Shown: positions 49,310-59,600 of the stretch, in pieces | Layout of the letters: each line of letters starts with the position of its first letter | Numbering within the stretch: the first letter of the stretch is position 1 | Assembly (NCBI GenBank): GCA_947243795.1 | Contig: OX365935.1 | Span: forward strand, 1 to 64,000 | Direction of reading: 5' to 3' | Source: Saccharomyces uvarum | Taxonomy: Eukaryota > Ascomycota > Saccharomycetes > Saccharomycetales > Saccharomycetaceae | DNA length: 64,000 nucleotides | Translations under genes and position numbers: made by a program | The notes under the pieces: generated by a model | What the model saw: the letters and a program-made list of their open reading frames with translations, nothing else | What the model was told of the DNA's origin: nothing | Database searches by the model: none

Positions 49310-49720
49310 TCTTCGAGGACATAGATCTCATTGGAGGGACAGCATGGTTCTGGGAAGAGATGAAAACGGATGGTGTCACCTTTGCTTCATATAAATAGAA
49401 AATGTTCCGTTTTTACTTGTTTTACCACGAGAAGAGCACTTATTGCCTCTAAAAAACTGCACCCTTTTCGGAACATTAATAAGCAAACCTTGCTAGCATC
49501 GCAATGCCATTATATCACAGAAGAGAATGATGTCATGGAAAGAAACTGAAATAGGAATAATATTAAAAATAAAACAATAGTGTCTTATTTCTACGTATCA
49601 TATATAGGTATACACGCATATATAAATATACATATTTCTTTTGCAGGGAAGATAAACAAAAAAATACAAAACTCTAGCAAAAACTCAAGTTGAAAATTGG
49701 GGATGGAGGATAAAAGTTAA
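49310..49720. other. VMR1 promoter / SBP1 3' region
   Basis: 410 bp. No PDRE (TCCGCGGA-type) element was seen. TATATA-rich sequence near 49595-49640 probably includes the SBP1 3' end signals. Confidence 0.4.
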
Positions 49721-50605
49721 TCATTCTTGATTTTCTTCAGGTCCAGATTCTTGCTCAACCTCTTCTTCATCATTTTCTGGTCTGACAACGGCAACGTCAA
49801 CAGTTAATTCTCTGTCATCAAAAACTTTGCCTTTGAACTCTTCAGCCTTAGCTTCGATATCAATGTTGTCACCTTCAAAAGTAACAAAGGCCATACCTCT
49901 ATTGGCAGAATCGGAAGTGAAGATTCTACCAGTATGTTGATCTCTCATTTTTCTCATTGGTAAAGAGATGGAGTCGGCGTTAGCACCGAAGAACTCGGCA
50001 ACTTCTTCCTTGGTAGCCTTGAATGGTACGTTATTGACATATAAGGTATCCTTTGATCTTTCCATCTGGTCTAACGGAATCTTTTCCCTTTTTTGGCCAT
50101 TAAAACCACCCCTGGCACCACCTCTGCCCCTGAAGTTACCTCTACCTCTGGCACCACCTCTGAAGGCACCTCTGAAACCGCCTCTGAAACCAGCTCTGCC
50201 TCTGAAGGCGCCTCTACCTCTGAAACCACCTCTTTGCATTTGGCCTGGGGTTCTGGCTCTCTTGATATGAATCTCTCTGTCCTTAACCACGTTAGTGTCG
50301 TACTTGCCCTTGACATCGTCGAAATCAATCTTGGATGGGAACTTGACTAGAGCGTGTTTACTAGCTGGGATATGGCCGTCGGTGTGCTCCTTCACTGGGA
50401 TCTCTACGCTGACTTCAACCCCGAATTCCTCCACAAACAATTGCTTCAGGTCGTCTTCGGTACATTCGTGTGCAACGTTACCAATAAAGATTGTGTCTTC
50501 AGGATCAATCACTGTCTTGTGGGTAGGAACCTTTGGCTGTTGTTCAGAGTCGTTGATGCTCAAGTTGTTTACGGCATTAGTAGCTTCTTCAATTTCAGTG
50601 GACAT
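49721..50605 (-). CDS. SBP1: RGG/RRM translational repressor (SBP1)
   Basis: 294 residues, as in S. cerevisiae Sbp1 (YHL034C). Two RNA-recognition motifs flank an RGG box: RRM1 starts [17 protein letters not shown] (about 37), the RGG region (about 125-168) repeats [13 protein letters not shown] units, and RRM2 starts [17 protein letters not shown] (about 186) with RNP1 GMAFVTF. Sbp1 binds eIF4G through its RGG box, represses translation and promotes decapping in P bodies. The acidic C-terminus is typical. It is intact, and the RGG-coding DNA creates a GC-rich stretch with spurious frames on the other strand. Confidence 0.95.
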   Translation of the reverse strand: MSTEIEEATNAVNNLSINDSEQQPKVPTHKTVIDPEDTIFIGNVAHECTEDDLKQLFVEEFGVEVSVEIPVKEHTDGHIPASKHALVKFPSKIDFDDVKGKYDTNVVKDREIHIKRARTPGQMQRGGFRGRGAFRGRAGFRGGFRGAFRGGARGRGNFRGRGGARGGFNGQKREKIPLDQMERSKDTLYVNNVPFKATKEEVAEFFGANADSISLPMRKMRDQHTGRIFTSDSANRGMAFVTFEGDNIDIEAKAEEFKGKVFDDRELTVDVAVVRPENDEEEVEQESGPEENQE

Positions 50606-51833
50606 ATTTTCTTCGTTTGGGGGATTTTCTTCTTTCTTTTGGAGGGTACTTCTTCTCTCTATATAGTGATAACTCAGTGACTTTCTTTAAATTTGAAAAA
50701 GGATATATTTGAGTACAATTGCGTATCCTTGAGTCCACAACTTACGGCATCCAGGGTGGCTAAATTAGAAAATTTTTATTCTGGTTTCGACTACTTTTGC
50801 CCCTTCCCTTTGGCGACGCGTCACCTGGGACGGAAATTTGAAGATAATAAAGAAGGAATTTGTACCAAATTGAAGGTATTGGCAGTGGAAAGGGCCTCCA
50901 AGGCGCTACGCTGCTATACTGCAAGTGCCGCAATTAGTTGCATGATATGTATCATAGTTTGATTGAGAGAAAAATGACCTCGTGCGTCATATTACTGGCA
51001 AGAGCCTGTAATACTTTGCATTTTGATGTTACTACCTCACAGATCTCCGATTCGCCAATAGCCAGGTTGTCGGAATTATGTACTTTGGATCTCTACGTAG
51101 AGCCCAAAATTGCCTTGCTTTTAGTATAAACAAGGTTCCTTATATAGAGTGATTGCTAGTGGAATTTACGGTCCACCCCACAGTTTTGGGGTTGGTTCTC
51201 ACCATAACGTCCAGTCGAGCCACGCCTTAGTGTCTTCATAATTGTAATAGTCGTCTGCTGACGACATGCCAATGGCATTACTTTTATTCTCGACTCGGCA
51301 CAGTAACGGTCTGCTGTCATAACGCCTGCTTAACACATAAATGAAGATGTAAATCGACGTATCAATTGTAGTTAAGCTTCAAGATTGACAGCGACAGAAA
51401 ATACAAACCGGATGGACCTTAATCCGCTCCGGACGACATTCCATACTGCCAATGACTATTTACAATGGTGATTACTTCTGTAACTTTGTCTCAAAGCCAC
51501 GGTTTTCGCTCACTTCAATGGAATAATCATGTCGCTTTTGGAGAGATTGATAAAATGACCTTTTTGACCTGGATAGCAAAACTTTCGGATGCGATCAACA
51601 TAGCTTGGATTTCCCAAGCTACTAAGACACACAAAAGAATTGCTGTATTCAAAATAAAGTCGACATGATTTTCCTATAATGAGGTACTTCCCATGACCCA
51701 AGTATCAAAGCTTCAACAAAGTAACCACCTTAAAAGGTTATTTAAGGTCATTATTATATTAAAACGTTTGAAAATTAATAACGGTATTATTAAAAATTAA
51801 ATTCTTTATGCAAAAAGTTGTTCAATGTTTGGT
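50606..51833. other. 1.2 kb spacer between SBP1 and RPL8A
   Basis: Unusually long for this dense region. I looked for a tRNA or snoRNA and saw none. Open frames of 89, 63 and 67 codons (plus strand, 50693-51668) have no family features. It must hold the SBP1 promoter near 50606-50700. Confidence 0.4.
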
Positions 51834-52604
51834 TTAAGCGGAGCTAGAAGTCTTAGCCTTCTTGTCCATCTTGGCTTGAGCCTTGTTACCAAGGACACCA
51901 CCACCCCAGTGCTTCTTGACTTCGTCGTATTTGTCAGCGAAGTTAGCGTCGATGGTGGAGACCAACTTAGCCAAAGCAGCTTCGTCTTCAGCTCTGACTT
52001 CAGTCAAAGCAGCGACAGCGGAGGTCTTTTGGTTGACCAAAGTACCTAATCTGGCCTTACCCTTCACGATAGCGTATGGAACACCCATCTTCTTACACAA
52101 AGCTGGTAAGAAAACGACCAATTCAATTGGGTCGACATCGTTAGCGATCAAAACCAACTTGGTCTTCTTGTTTTCGATCAAGGAGACAACGTGGTTCAAA
52201 CCGTACTTGATGGCGAATGGCTTTGGAGAAGCGTCTTGCTTGGACTTACCTTCAGCAATGGCGGCAGCTTCCTTGGTTAATCTTTCCTTCTTTTCAGCAG
52301 CAGTTTCTGGTCTGTACTTGTTGAACAACTTGAAGGTTTCAGCAGCAGTGTTTCTGTCCAAAGTGTATTGGAATTGAGCAATGGTTGGAGGAACCTTTAA
52401 TCTGATGGACAAGATCTTCTTTTGTCTTTGTAATCTGACATATTCTGGCCATTTGACGTATCTAGACAAGTTTCTCTTTGGTTGGACGGCTTGACCAATA
52501 CCAAAGTTCTTTGGGGTGGAGTGAGTCAAAGGGTTTCTGGTCTTGTTAGACTTAGTGGACTTAGCACCGAATGGAGCTGGAGCGACTTTCTTACCTGGGG
52601 CCAT
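51834..52604 (-). CDS. RPL8A: Large-subunit ribosomal protein eL8 (RPL8A)
   Basis: 256 residues, the exact length of Rpl8a/b (YHL033C). It is a 60S subunit protein of the L7Ae superfamily, needed for pre-rRNA processing. The N-terminus is the basic [10 protein letters not shown] tail. The L7Ae kink-turn-binding core includes [20 protein letters not shown] and [19 protein letters not shown]. Codon choice is strongly optimised (AAG, GTC/GTT, TTG), as expected for a highly expressed gene. A Rap1-like box lies ~210 bp upstream. Confidence 0.97.
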   Translation of the reverse strand: MAPGKKVAPAPFGAKSTKSNKTRNPLTHSTPKNFGIGQAVQPKRNLSRYVKWPEYVRLQRQKKILSIRLKVPPTIAQFQYTLDRNTAAETFKLFNKYRPETAAEKKERLTKEAAAIAEGKSKQDASPKPFAIKYGLNHVVSLIENKKTKLVLIANDVDPIELVVFLPALCKKMGVPYAIVKGKARLGTLVNQKTSAVAALTEVRAEDEAALAKLVSTIDANFADKYDEVKKHWGGGVLGNKAQAKMDKKAKTSSSA

Positions 52605-52815
52605 TTTTGATTGATTGTCTTTGTTTATTTGTTGTTCTCAAGAAAGGACCTTTAAAAGAGATTTATTGTGAAAGGAACTGTTCTTGAGGTATACAAATTA
52701 TTTTACCTTTATAACCCAGTTAATATCACATAGCGTTTTTTTTTATTGCGTCGCTTTTTTTTTCAGAAGTGGGTGAAGACTATAGAATTTATTTAGCGAG
52801 CGTTATGTTTGGGTT

Positions 52816-52827
52816 ACACCCTTACAT
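52816..52827 (+). promoter_or_regulatory. Rap1-like site of RPL8A
   Basis: ACACCCTTACAT differs from the Rap1 consensus ACACCCRYACAY at one position. It is ~212 bp upstream of ATG 52604 and is followed toward the gene by T-rich tracts (52738-52762), the usual ribosomal-protein promoter layout. Confidence 0.6.
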
Positions 52828-52934
52828 TTTATATTTGCAGTCATACGAAAAGTGTATAAAAAACATGATTGATATGAATATGAATTTGAATTTACATTAG
52901 AACATTAATACCGGATAATGATTAGTTTCCGTTA

Positions 52935-55064
52935 CTACTTAATGTTTTCGAGGACCTGGTCGTGTTCTCCCTCAATGTCCTTGAGCCAGCCCTTGGATCT
53001 TTCAACGGCGACTTCCCAATATTTCCAGTGCTTTCTTCTTTCCGCATCGTCAGATTGGCTTGCGAATATCCTTAAGTTTGGATGAGCATCCGCTGCGATC
53101 TGTTCATTTTTTTCTACCCCATTGTAGAAAACCCATTTCTTGACGTCGTGCAAGTCCTTCCATAAGGGGCGTGATTTTGGGTCTTTGAATGCCATGTTGG
53201 CCGCAATGGCCGCCCCCAAAGCGGTACATTCCGCTGTTGGAGATCTTCTGACCTTGACGCAGGGACCCAAAATGTCCGCTTGAATTTGCATAACTTCATT
53301 AGACCTCGACATCCCGCCGTCTACAGCCAGAACCGACAACGGCGTCTTTTCGTAGGTAACATCGGAAATTTCTTCCAAAAAGTCTCTGTCCTTGGAACCT
53401 TCACCAAATGCATCCGAACTCATTGCCCTCAAGATGGCTCTAGCCTGGAAGCAAACACCTTCCACGGCGGCCCTGGCAATGTGGGAGGCGGTCGTGAATT
53501 GGGACATCCCCATGATGGTGGCTCTAGCGTCGGGGTCCCAGTAGGGAGCGAATAGACCGCTGAATGCTGGAACAAATACCACACCACCGGAGTCGGGTAC
53601 TGTGGATGCGATGGGGCCTACGTCTTCTGACTTGTCGATCAAACGTAAATTATCACGCAGCCATTGGACCACTGCGCCCGCCACTGCGACGGAGCCTTCC
53701 AGGGCGAAATGAGGCTCGCTCAGTTCCGGCTTTTGGCCATCATGCTCTTGTAAGTTTGGAAACCAAAATGCCAGGGTGGTCAACGCACCATGCTGGGAGA
53801 TCAGTTTCTTCGTCCCCGTGTTGTACAGCAAAAAGCAACCAGTACCGTAGGTACACTTGGCTGCACCGGGTTTGTAGGCGAGTTGGCCCACCATGGAGGC
53901 ACTCTGGTCACCTAGGCAGCCTTGAATGGGCAGGTTGCTGTCGACTAGATCTTGCAGTAAGGTCTTTGGCAAGTCGTGCAGCTTGTCCATAATCCAGTCA
54001 GGGATAGCGAAGTCTCCGTAGTATTGGGACGAGGACACGATTTCGGGCATGTGAATCAGACTGCGGTCAATGCCCCAGAACTTCAACAGCTCGTCGTCGT
54101 ATTTCAGGGTGGAAAGGTTCATGAACCCTGTTCTGGAGGCATTGGTCACGTCAGACACGAACGCCTTTTGCTTGGTCAGCTGGTACAGCAACCATGTGTC
54201 CACCGTACCGAACATCAGGTCGTTTTCTCTGTACGCCTTGGCACACAGAGGTTCGTTGTCCAAGAACCAGCGCAGTTTGGAGCACGAAAAATACGTGGAC
54301 AGGAGCGGCAAACCAGTCTTTTGTCTCAGCTGTAGTTGTCTCTCGACGCTGGTGTTCTGCCATTTGTCTCTGACGATCTGGATGGTCCTTGTGTCATTCC
54401 AGACAATACCGTAGTTTACAATGGGCTCGCCAGTGCGACGGGACCACAAGATCGTAGTCTCTCGCATGTTGGCCACGCCCATACAGGTTACTTTGTAGGG
54501 GGGCAGGCCGTTGGCGACACGCTCGGTGTTGATGCTCTGCAACGAGATCAAGCTCGAGGCAAGGCACTGGACCACGTTCACCAGAATCTTCTGCGGGTGG
54601 CACTCGACCCAGCCTGGCTTGGGGAACTTTAGCGTGGGCTCGTTGTGGAAGTCCAGGTCCAGCTCCTCGATCTTGAGGAACTTGGTCTCCTGGATAGCGT
54701 AGCCCTCCGCGGAGAAAATGGGCTTGCCATTGGCCTTGGCGTCGCTGGGCCTTGGCGTTTCGCGGGCGGGAGCAGTGGAGGGCCTTCTGAGCCCAGAGAC
54801 CCCGATTTTGCCCTTAGAGGCAGAAGTCGAGTATTCGATTTGGTGTTTTGAGACGTCCTGGCCCCATCTGTTAAATAGGATGCACCGGGAAGAGGTGGTC
54901 CCGACGTCCACACTGGCAATAAGCGGCACGTAGTCGCTGTGTAAGTCTTCCATGATTCTAGACATGCGGCTTTGTTCTTGCGTCAAGCTAGTGTAAAGGC
55001 GCTGGGGTGTTCGGAGTATATAACGCTTAGATGATGCTACAAGACGACAAAGAGAGGAATACAT
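52935..55064 (-). CDS. GUT1: Glycerol kinase (GUT1)
   Basis: I start it at the ATG at 55064 (MYSSLCRLV), giving 709 residues as in S. cerevisiae Gut1 (YHL032C); 47 open codons upstream are lysine-rich and unlike the family. It phosphorylates glycerol with ATP, the first step of glycerol use. An FGGY fold is visible: the phosphate-binding loop ASVDVGTTSSRC (about 50), WNDTRT, the glycerol-site GDQSAS block, and VDGGMSRSN near 590. An extra ~60-residue insert after the first loop (STSASKGKIGVSGLRRPS) and the extended N-terminus are specific to yeast forms. The coding region is GC-richer than its neighbours. Confidence 0.95.
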   Translation of the reverse strand: MYSSLCRLVASSKRYILRTPQRLYTSLTQEQSRMSRIMEDLHSDYVPLIASVDVGTTSSRCILFNRWGQDVSKHQIEYSTSASKGKIGVSGLRRPSTAPARETPRPSDAKANGKPIFSAEGYAIQETKFLKIEELDLDFHNEPTLKFPKPGWVECHPQKILVNVVQCLASSLISLQSINTERVANGLPPYKVTCMGVANMRETTILWSRRTGEPIVNYGIVWNDTRTIQIVRDKWQNTSVERQLQLRQKTGLPLLSTYFSCSKLRWFLDNEPLCAKAYRENDLMFGTVDTWLLYQLTKQKAFVSDVTNASRTGFMNLSTLKYDDELLKFWGIDRSLIHMPEIVSSSQYYGDFAIPDWIMDKLHDLPKTLLQDLVDSNLPIQGCLGDQSASMVGQLAYKPGAAKCTYGTGCFLLYNTGTKKLISQHGALTTLAFWFPNLQEHDGQKPELSEPHFALEGSVAVAGAVVQWLRDNLRLIDKSEDVGPIASTVPDSGGVVFVPAFSGLFAPYWDPDARATIMGMSQFTTASHIARAAVEGVCFQARAILRAMSSDAFGEGSKDRDFLEEISDVTYEKTPLSVLAVDGGMSRSNEVMQIQADILGPCVKVRRSPTAECTALGAAIAANMAFKDPKSRPLWKDLHDVKKWVFYNGVEKNEQIAADAHPNLRIFASQSDDAERRKHWKYWEVAVERSKGWLKDIEGEHDQVLENIK

Positions 55065-55345
55065 AGAACGGTGGTACAGTTCTTGCCATGACACAAACCT
55101 ATATATAGTTCGAGTGCAGGCATCCCCCCACATTTTATTCCATTTTGCCGGTCTTAAAAATTTGGTTGTCTTTTTCTTTTCCTTTTTTTTTTCAGCTTTT
55201 GCCAATGCAGTCAGCCCCTCACTGCATTACTCCACACCCTTTAATTGATGGAATTACTCCAATGAGAAGAGAAGTATTGCAGAAAGGCGTGTGTGTGACT
55301 AATTACTGGCTATATTCTACATACGTTGTTTACTTGTGTTGCTAC

Positions 55346-56017
55346 TTACCATGTGAAAAACAAAAACAGTATACAGAGGGTGGTTATCGTGGCCAATACG
55401 ACGGCGTTTTTCTTCCGCCTCGTGTTGATCTTCATGATGAGCTGGTTGACGCCCGGTATTCTTTGTAGAGTTTGCAGCACCCTGTTGTTCGCGGTGTTCA
55501 GGACGTTGCTTTGCGAGTGGAACTGCGACCGGGTCTCCCAGGCCTGGGAGATGAGCCGGTCGACGACGTTGTTGGACTGGTCGATCCGCCTTGTTTCGTT
55601 CTGGATGTACTCGTCAGCGTCGGCGATGGGAGCGGGCGCATCCGTAGTGGAGTTGGCGATGTCGTTCTTCACGCTGAATAGCAGGTTGAGCCTGTTGCGC
55701 TCCTGCTGGATGGAGGACCGGATGTTGCGGAAGCTCTTCCAGTGGTCCTGCAGGATTTCTTTGTGGCGCTGAAGCTGCGACAGCTTCGAGGCGGAGATCG
55801 CGGGGTTCGAGTCGCAGATTTGCGTCAGCGACTCGACCACGTCCTGTCTCTGGCCCAGGAGGGCCTCCAGTTGCGTGTCTATGTTCTTCTCTTCCCCAGT
55901 CTGTTCCGAGCTGGTGGTCTGCGCAAACGTGGAGTACTTCGAGAGGAGAGACTCCGTCTGGGTCTCCAACGAGATGGCCTTTCCCCTGATAGTTACGAAA
56001 GACGGTTGTGAGCTCAT
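55346..56017 (-). CDS. GOS1: Golgi v-SNARE (GOS1)
   Basis: The ATG at 56017 (MSSQPSFVT) gives 223 residues, matching S. cerevisiae Gos1 (YHL031C); 17 open codons lie upstream. It is a Qb-type SNARE of the GS28 family acting in intra-Golgi and endosome-to-Golgi traffic. It has an N-terminal helical region, a SNARE helix (about 130-190, RRIDQSNNVVDRLISQAWET) and a C-terminal membrane anchor VLATITTLCILFLFFTW reaching the last residue. It is divergent from ECM29. Confidence 0.95.
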   Translation of the reverse strand: MSSQPSFVTIRGKAISLETQTESLLSKYSTFAQTTSSEQTGEEKNIDTQLEALLGQRQDVVESLTQICDSNPAISASKLSQLQRHKEILQDHWKSFRNIRSSIQQERNRLNLLFSVKNDIANSTTDAPAPIADADEYIQNETRRIDQSNNVVDRLISQAWETRSQFHSQSNVLNTANNRVLQTLQRIPGVNQLIMKINTRRKKNAVVLATITTLCILFLFFTW

Positions 56018-56509
56018 GAGGTGCGTCAAGTTGCGTGTGGGCGGGCTTCTCGGTTGGGGGCCATACACGTCCTTATTGTAATTTATTTTTCCCTGCTGTT
56101 TTTATTTTTTTTTTTCGTTTTTCTTCGTTTTCAACAACGCCTGGAAAAGAAAACCGTACTAAAATAAGCCACTTGGCAGCGAATCAAAGAGGGCCAAAAG
56201 AAAGACAAGCGTCCTAGTCGGACATGCCAGTGCAGGTTTGCCCCACTTCCGTGCATGGAAGTGGCCATATATGCGCGCTTCACGCAGAGAACGGGCCCCC
56301 GTGTCGGCGTAACACGTTCTTGATGGGGCTTTCTGCTCCAGACCACCAACTCTGCCACTGTAGAACGTCTGGGTACCTCTGCCCACCCTAGTTTATCTTC
56401 CTGTTATATAACAAAAAATATACAAAAGGACGTTATGCTGCTTCCATCCCCCCTTGCGCATTTTAGCCGCCGAAATATATGTTACCCGACGCTGAGATAC
56501 GCCGTTTCC

Positions 56510-56518
56510 GGTGGCAAA
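56510..56518 (+). promoter_or_regulatory. PACE element (Rpn4 site) of ECM29
   Basis: GGTGGCAAA is an exact match to the proteasome-associated control element bound by Rpn4, 108 bp upstream of the ECM29 ATG. ECM29 is a proteasome-associated factor, so co-regulation with proteasome genes is expected. Confidence 0.85.
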
Positions 56519-56625
56519 AAGCTCGCCTTCCAATATAAAGGTAAAAGCTTCCATCTGCAACAACATTTCGTCTCTCTGTCCAACACAAACACGCACAAGA
56601 CAAAGCTCCACCACGAAACAACAGC

Positions 56626-59600
56626 ATGTCCGTTTCTGCCGATGAAGTGAAGGAGAAACAGCTCGTGGAGAAGGTAGAATTGCGCCTGGCCATTGCCGAC
56701 TCCCCTCACAAGTTCGAAACCAACTTACACACCTTTTTGCCGCCGTTGCTGCTGAAGCTGGCGTCCCCACACGCCTCCGTCAGAACAGCGGTATTCTCTG
56801 CTCTGAAGGGCCTTATTTCGAGGATAAACACGTTGCCCCAGGTCCAGCTGCCCGTGCGGGCGCTTATCGTCCAGGCGCAGGAGCCCAATTTAGCCGCTCA
56901 TCAAGACTCCACCAGTGTCCGCCTCTACAGCCTGCTGTTGGCCTCGAAGGGCATAGACAGGCTCTCCGTGCAGGATAGGCAGCAGTTGCTGCCCCTGGTC
57001 GTATCCAACATTGCGACGCTCACGGGCACGGTAGCCGCCAGGATGTTCCATATTCTTTTGAAGCTTATTCTGGACTGGGTCGCCCCACAGGACACCTCGC
57101 GTGAGCAAGAGGAGTTTGTAGAGTTTCTGCAACTTGACGACGACGGCTTCGCATTTTTGATGCGGCAGTTCACTAACTTTTTCCTCTTGGTGCCCTCCAA
57201 GCAGCCACAGGCCTCGCAACAGCCTCTGTCGAGGGGGTATACGTGTCCAGGGTTGTCTCTCGCGGATGTCGCGTTCTTCACGTACGATGCGGGTGTTACT
57301 TTCAACAAGGATCAGCTGCTCAAGTTTAAAAATGCGATTTTCCGGTTCATTTGCCACGGCATGGCGGCAGCCAACTGTGATAAGCAGCCATCCAAGAACA
57401 CGGAACTGATGAAGTTTCTGTGCGTAGTCTCTACGGATTCCTCGACTTTGTCTGATTCCGCGGCACAGTTCATGAAACGGTTTGCCGTGCCGTACGAGAA
57501 CCAGGAGTTCATCGAGTTCCTACAGTCGATGTACATTGGCGATACCTCTAAGGGGAGGTCACCCGTTAAGCCTGCCTTGCAAGAAAAAATTCTGTCAATC
57601 CTGAACAAAAGTCATTTCGCAACCACCAGCCCGGAACGCATCTCTTTGATTTGCTCCATTGGGTTGCATTCGTCCGACTACAAGCTAAGGTCTTTGACGC
57701 TTTCGTTCATCCGTCACGTTGCGAGATTCAACTACCAAAACTTGCATCCTCTTTCCTCGTTGTCATCGTCGACTGGTTTTTCCACGAGTATTGTTTCCTT
57801 GGTCAGAAACAACCTCCATGCGGAGGGCTGGCCCAAGCTACAATTGGGGCCCCAAACTCCCGCTTTCAATACCGCCATTACGCAGAGACAACTACAGTAC
57901 GAAACTCTGGGTGATATCTTGAAAAGGGATTTTGATCTGGTAAGCGACTTGTCCTATATCGAATTCTTATTCGAGTCCTTACAAAGCGATTTACCACAAT
58001 TCCGCTCCAGCATTCAAGAGTCTCTGCTTTCTTTAGTGGGTCATCTGCCAAACTTACCTCCTCAATCCAAAGCAAATTTGAAGACTCTCCTCAAGAAGAA
58101 CTTCTCTATTGATGAGCAACAGCAAGAAGGTAATAATGACGCTATCAACTCTATCATGGCGCTTAAGTTTGTCTCTATAAAATTCACTAATGCCGCTTTT
58201 CCCTTCGATGATCCTGAAGCAAGATTGTTCAATCTTTGGGGTACAGCGAGAACAAACAGATTCGATATTATTGAAGAGTCATTTAAGGGGCTGCAACCTT
58301 TCTGGTTCAGAATTAACAACGCTTCATTAAACACTTCATCGACTGTGAAAACATCTGATTTGTTAGGCTCGCAAGTGTCGGAGACGAAATTTCCTCAATT
58401 CGATGAATTTATTAGGATTTTCATCAACCAGCTGGATTCTGAATCTTCACTAATTACACGCAAATCTCTGAATAACATCGTCAGATTCATTAAACAATGT
58501 CTCATATCTAATGCAATTTATGGCAAAAAAACTATGGTAATCCAAGATGAAGATTGGTCGATTAGAATAGATAAAGCTTTGGAACTAGATGAAACGGTTA
58601 TTTCTCGAGTGAATGAAATGGTCCAAACAATAAATGATGACATCTTTATTCGCTTTTTAACCATTTTGGCAAATGAATTTACCATTACGAATCATAATGG
58701 TGAACAGGTTGCGGTTTCTCCATACCAGGATCCCATATTCGGTTCCGTTTTATTAACGTTATTGAATTTTGTAAACAGCAATGTTTTGCAAAAACTAGAA
58801 AGTCTAATTCCAGACTTACACCATTTACTTATTACGAAATTCCAATCATCAAGTGATAATGATTTAGAAGTCTGTGCAAGCATCATCGGTGTCGTTTCCA
58901 CCGCCATTGCAGATTCAGTTCATATTAAACAGATCACAAGTATAACCGAATCACAAACACTTGCAGAAACTTATGTTGCCTCTTACGTCGTTCCAAGGTT
59001 ATATTTAAAGAACAAAATAGCCCGTATTCAAGATGCTGATATTGTGAATCTATTAAAGAACTTGGAATCCCATCTATCCCGTTCCACTACCAATAAAAAT
59101 ATGATATTGAAGTTAATTTGTCAAGTGACAAAATTCGGTTTACTTCTCCAAGTGAATACTCAAGAACGGAAAACATTTTTGTCGCAAATAATGAACATAA
59201 TACAAGATAAATTAATCAACGATGTGACTTCTATTCAAACGTGGTCATATTTATCTTTGTATTCAAACATTCTAGACAATTTCGGTGTTTTCCAAGAAAA
59301 GCTACTCGAAACTCACGTTTCCAAACAGAACGATTTCTTGTTTTCTGTAGGTGAATCATTGACTGTCTTGGCTGGTAAGTGGTCGAGTAAGTGCTTAATC
59401 AAACAAGTTGATATTCCAAATTTCGATGTTGCGACTATTCAAGAAAAATTTCCCGCTACAAACGTCACCACCATACTTACTGAAATTTTATCTGGTTGTG
59501 ATTCCACAAAACCTTCCTTAAGAAAGGCATCTTGTATTTGGTTGTTATCATACATCCAATACTTGGGTCATTTGCCGGAGATAAAATCCAAATGTAATGA

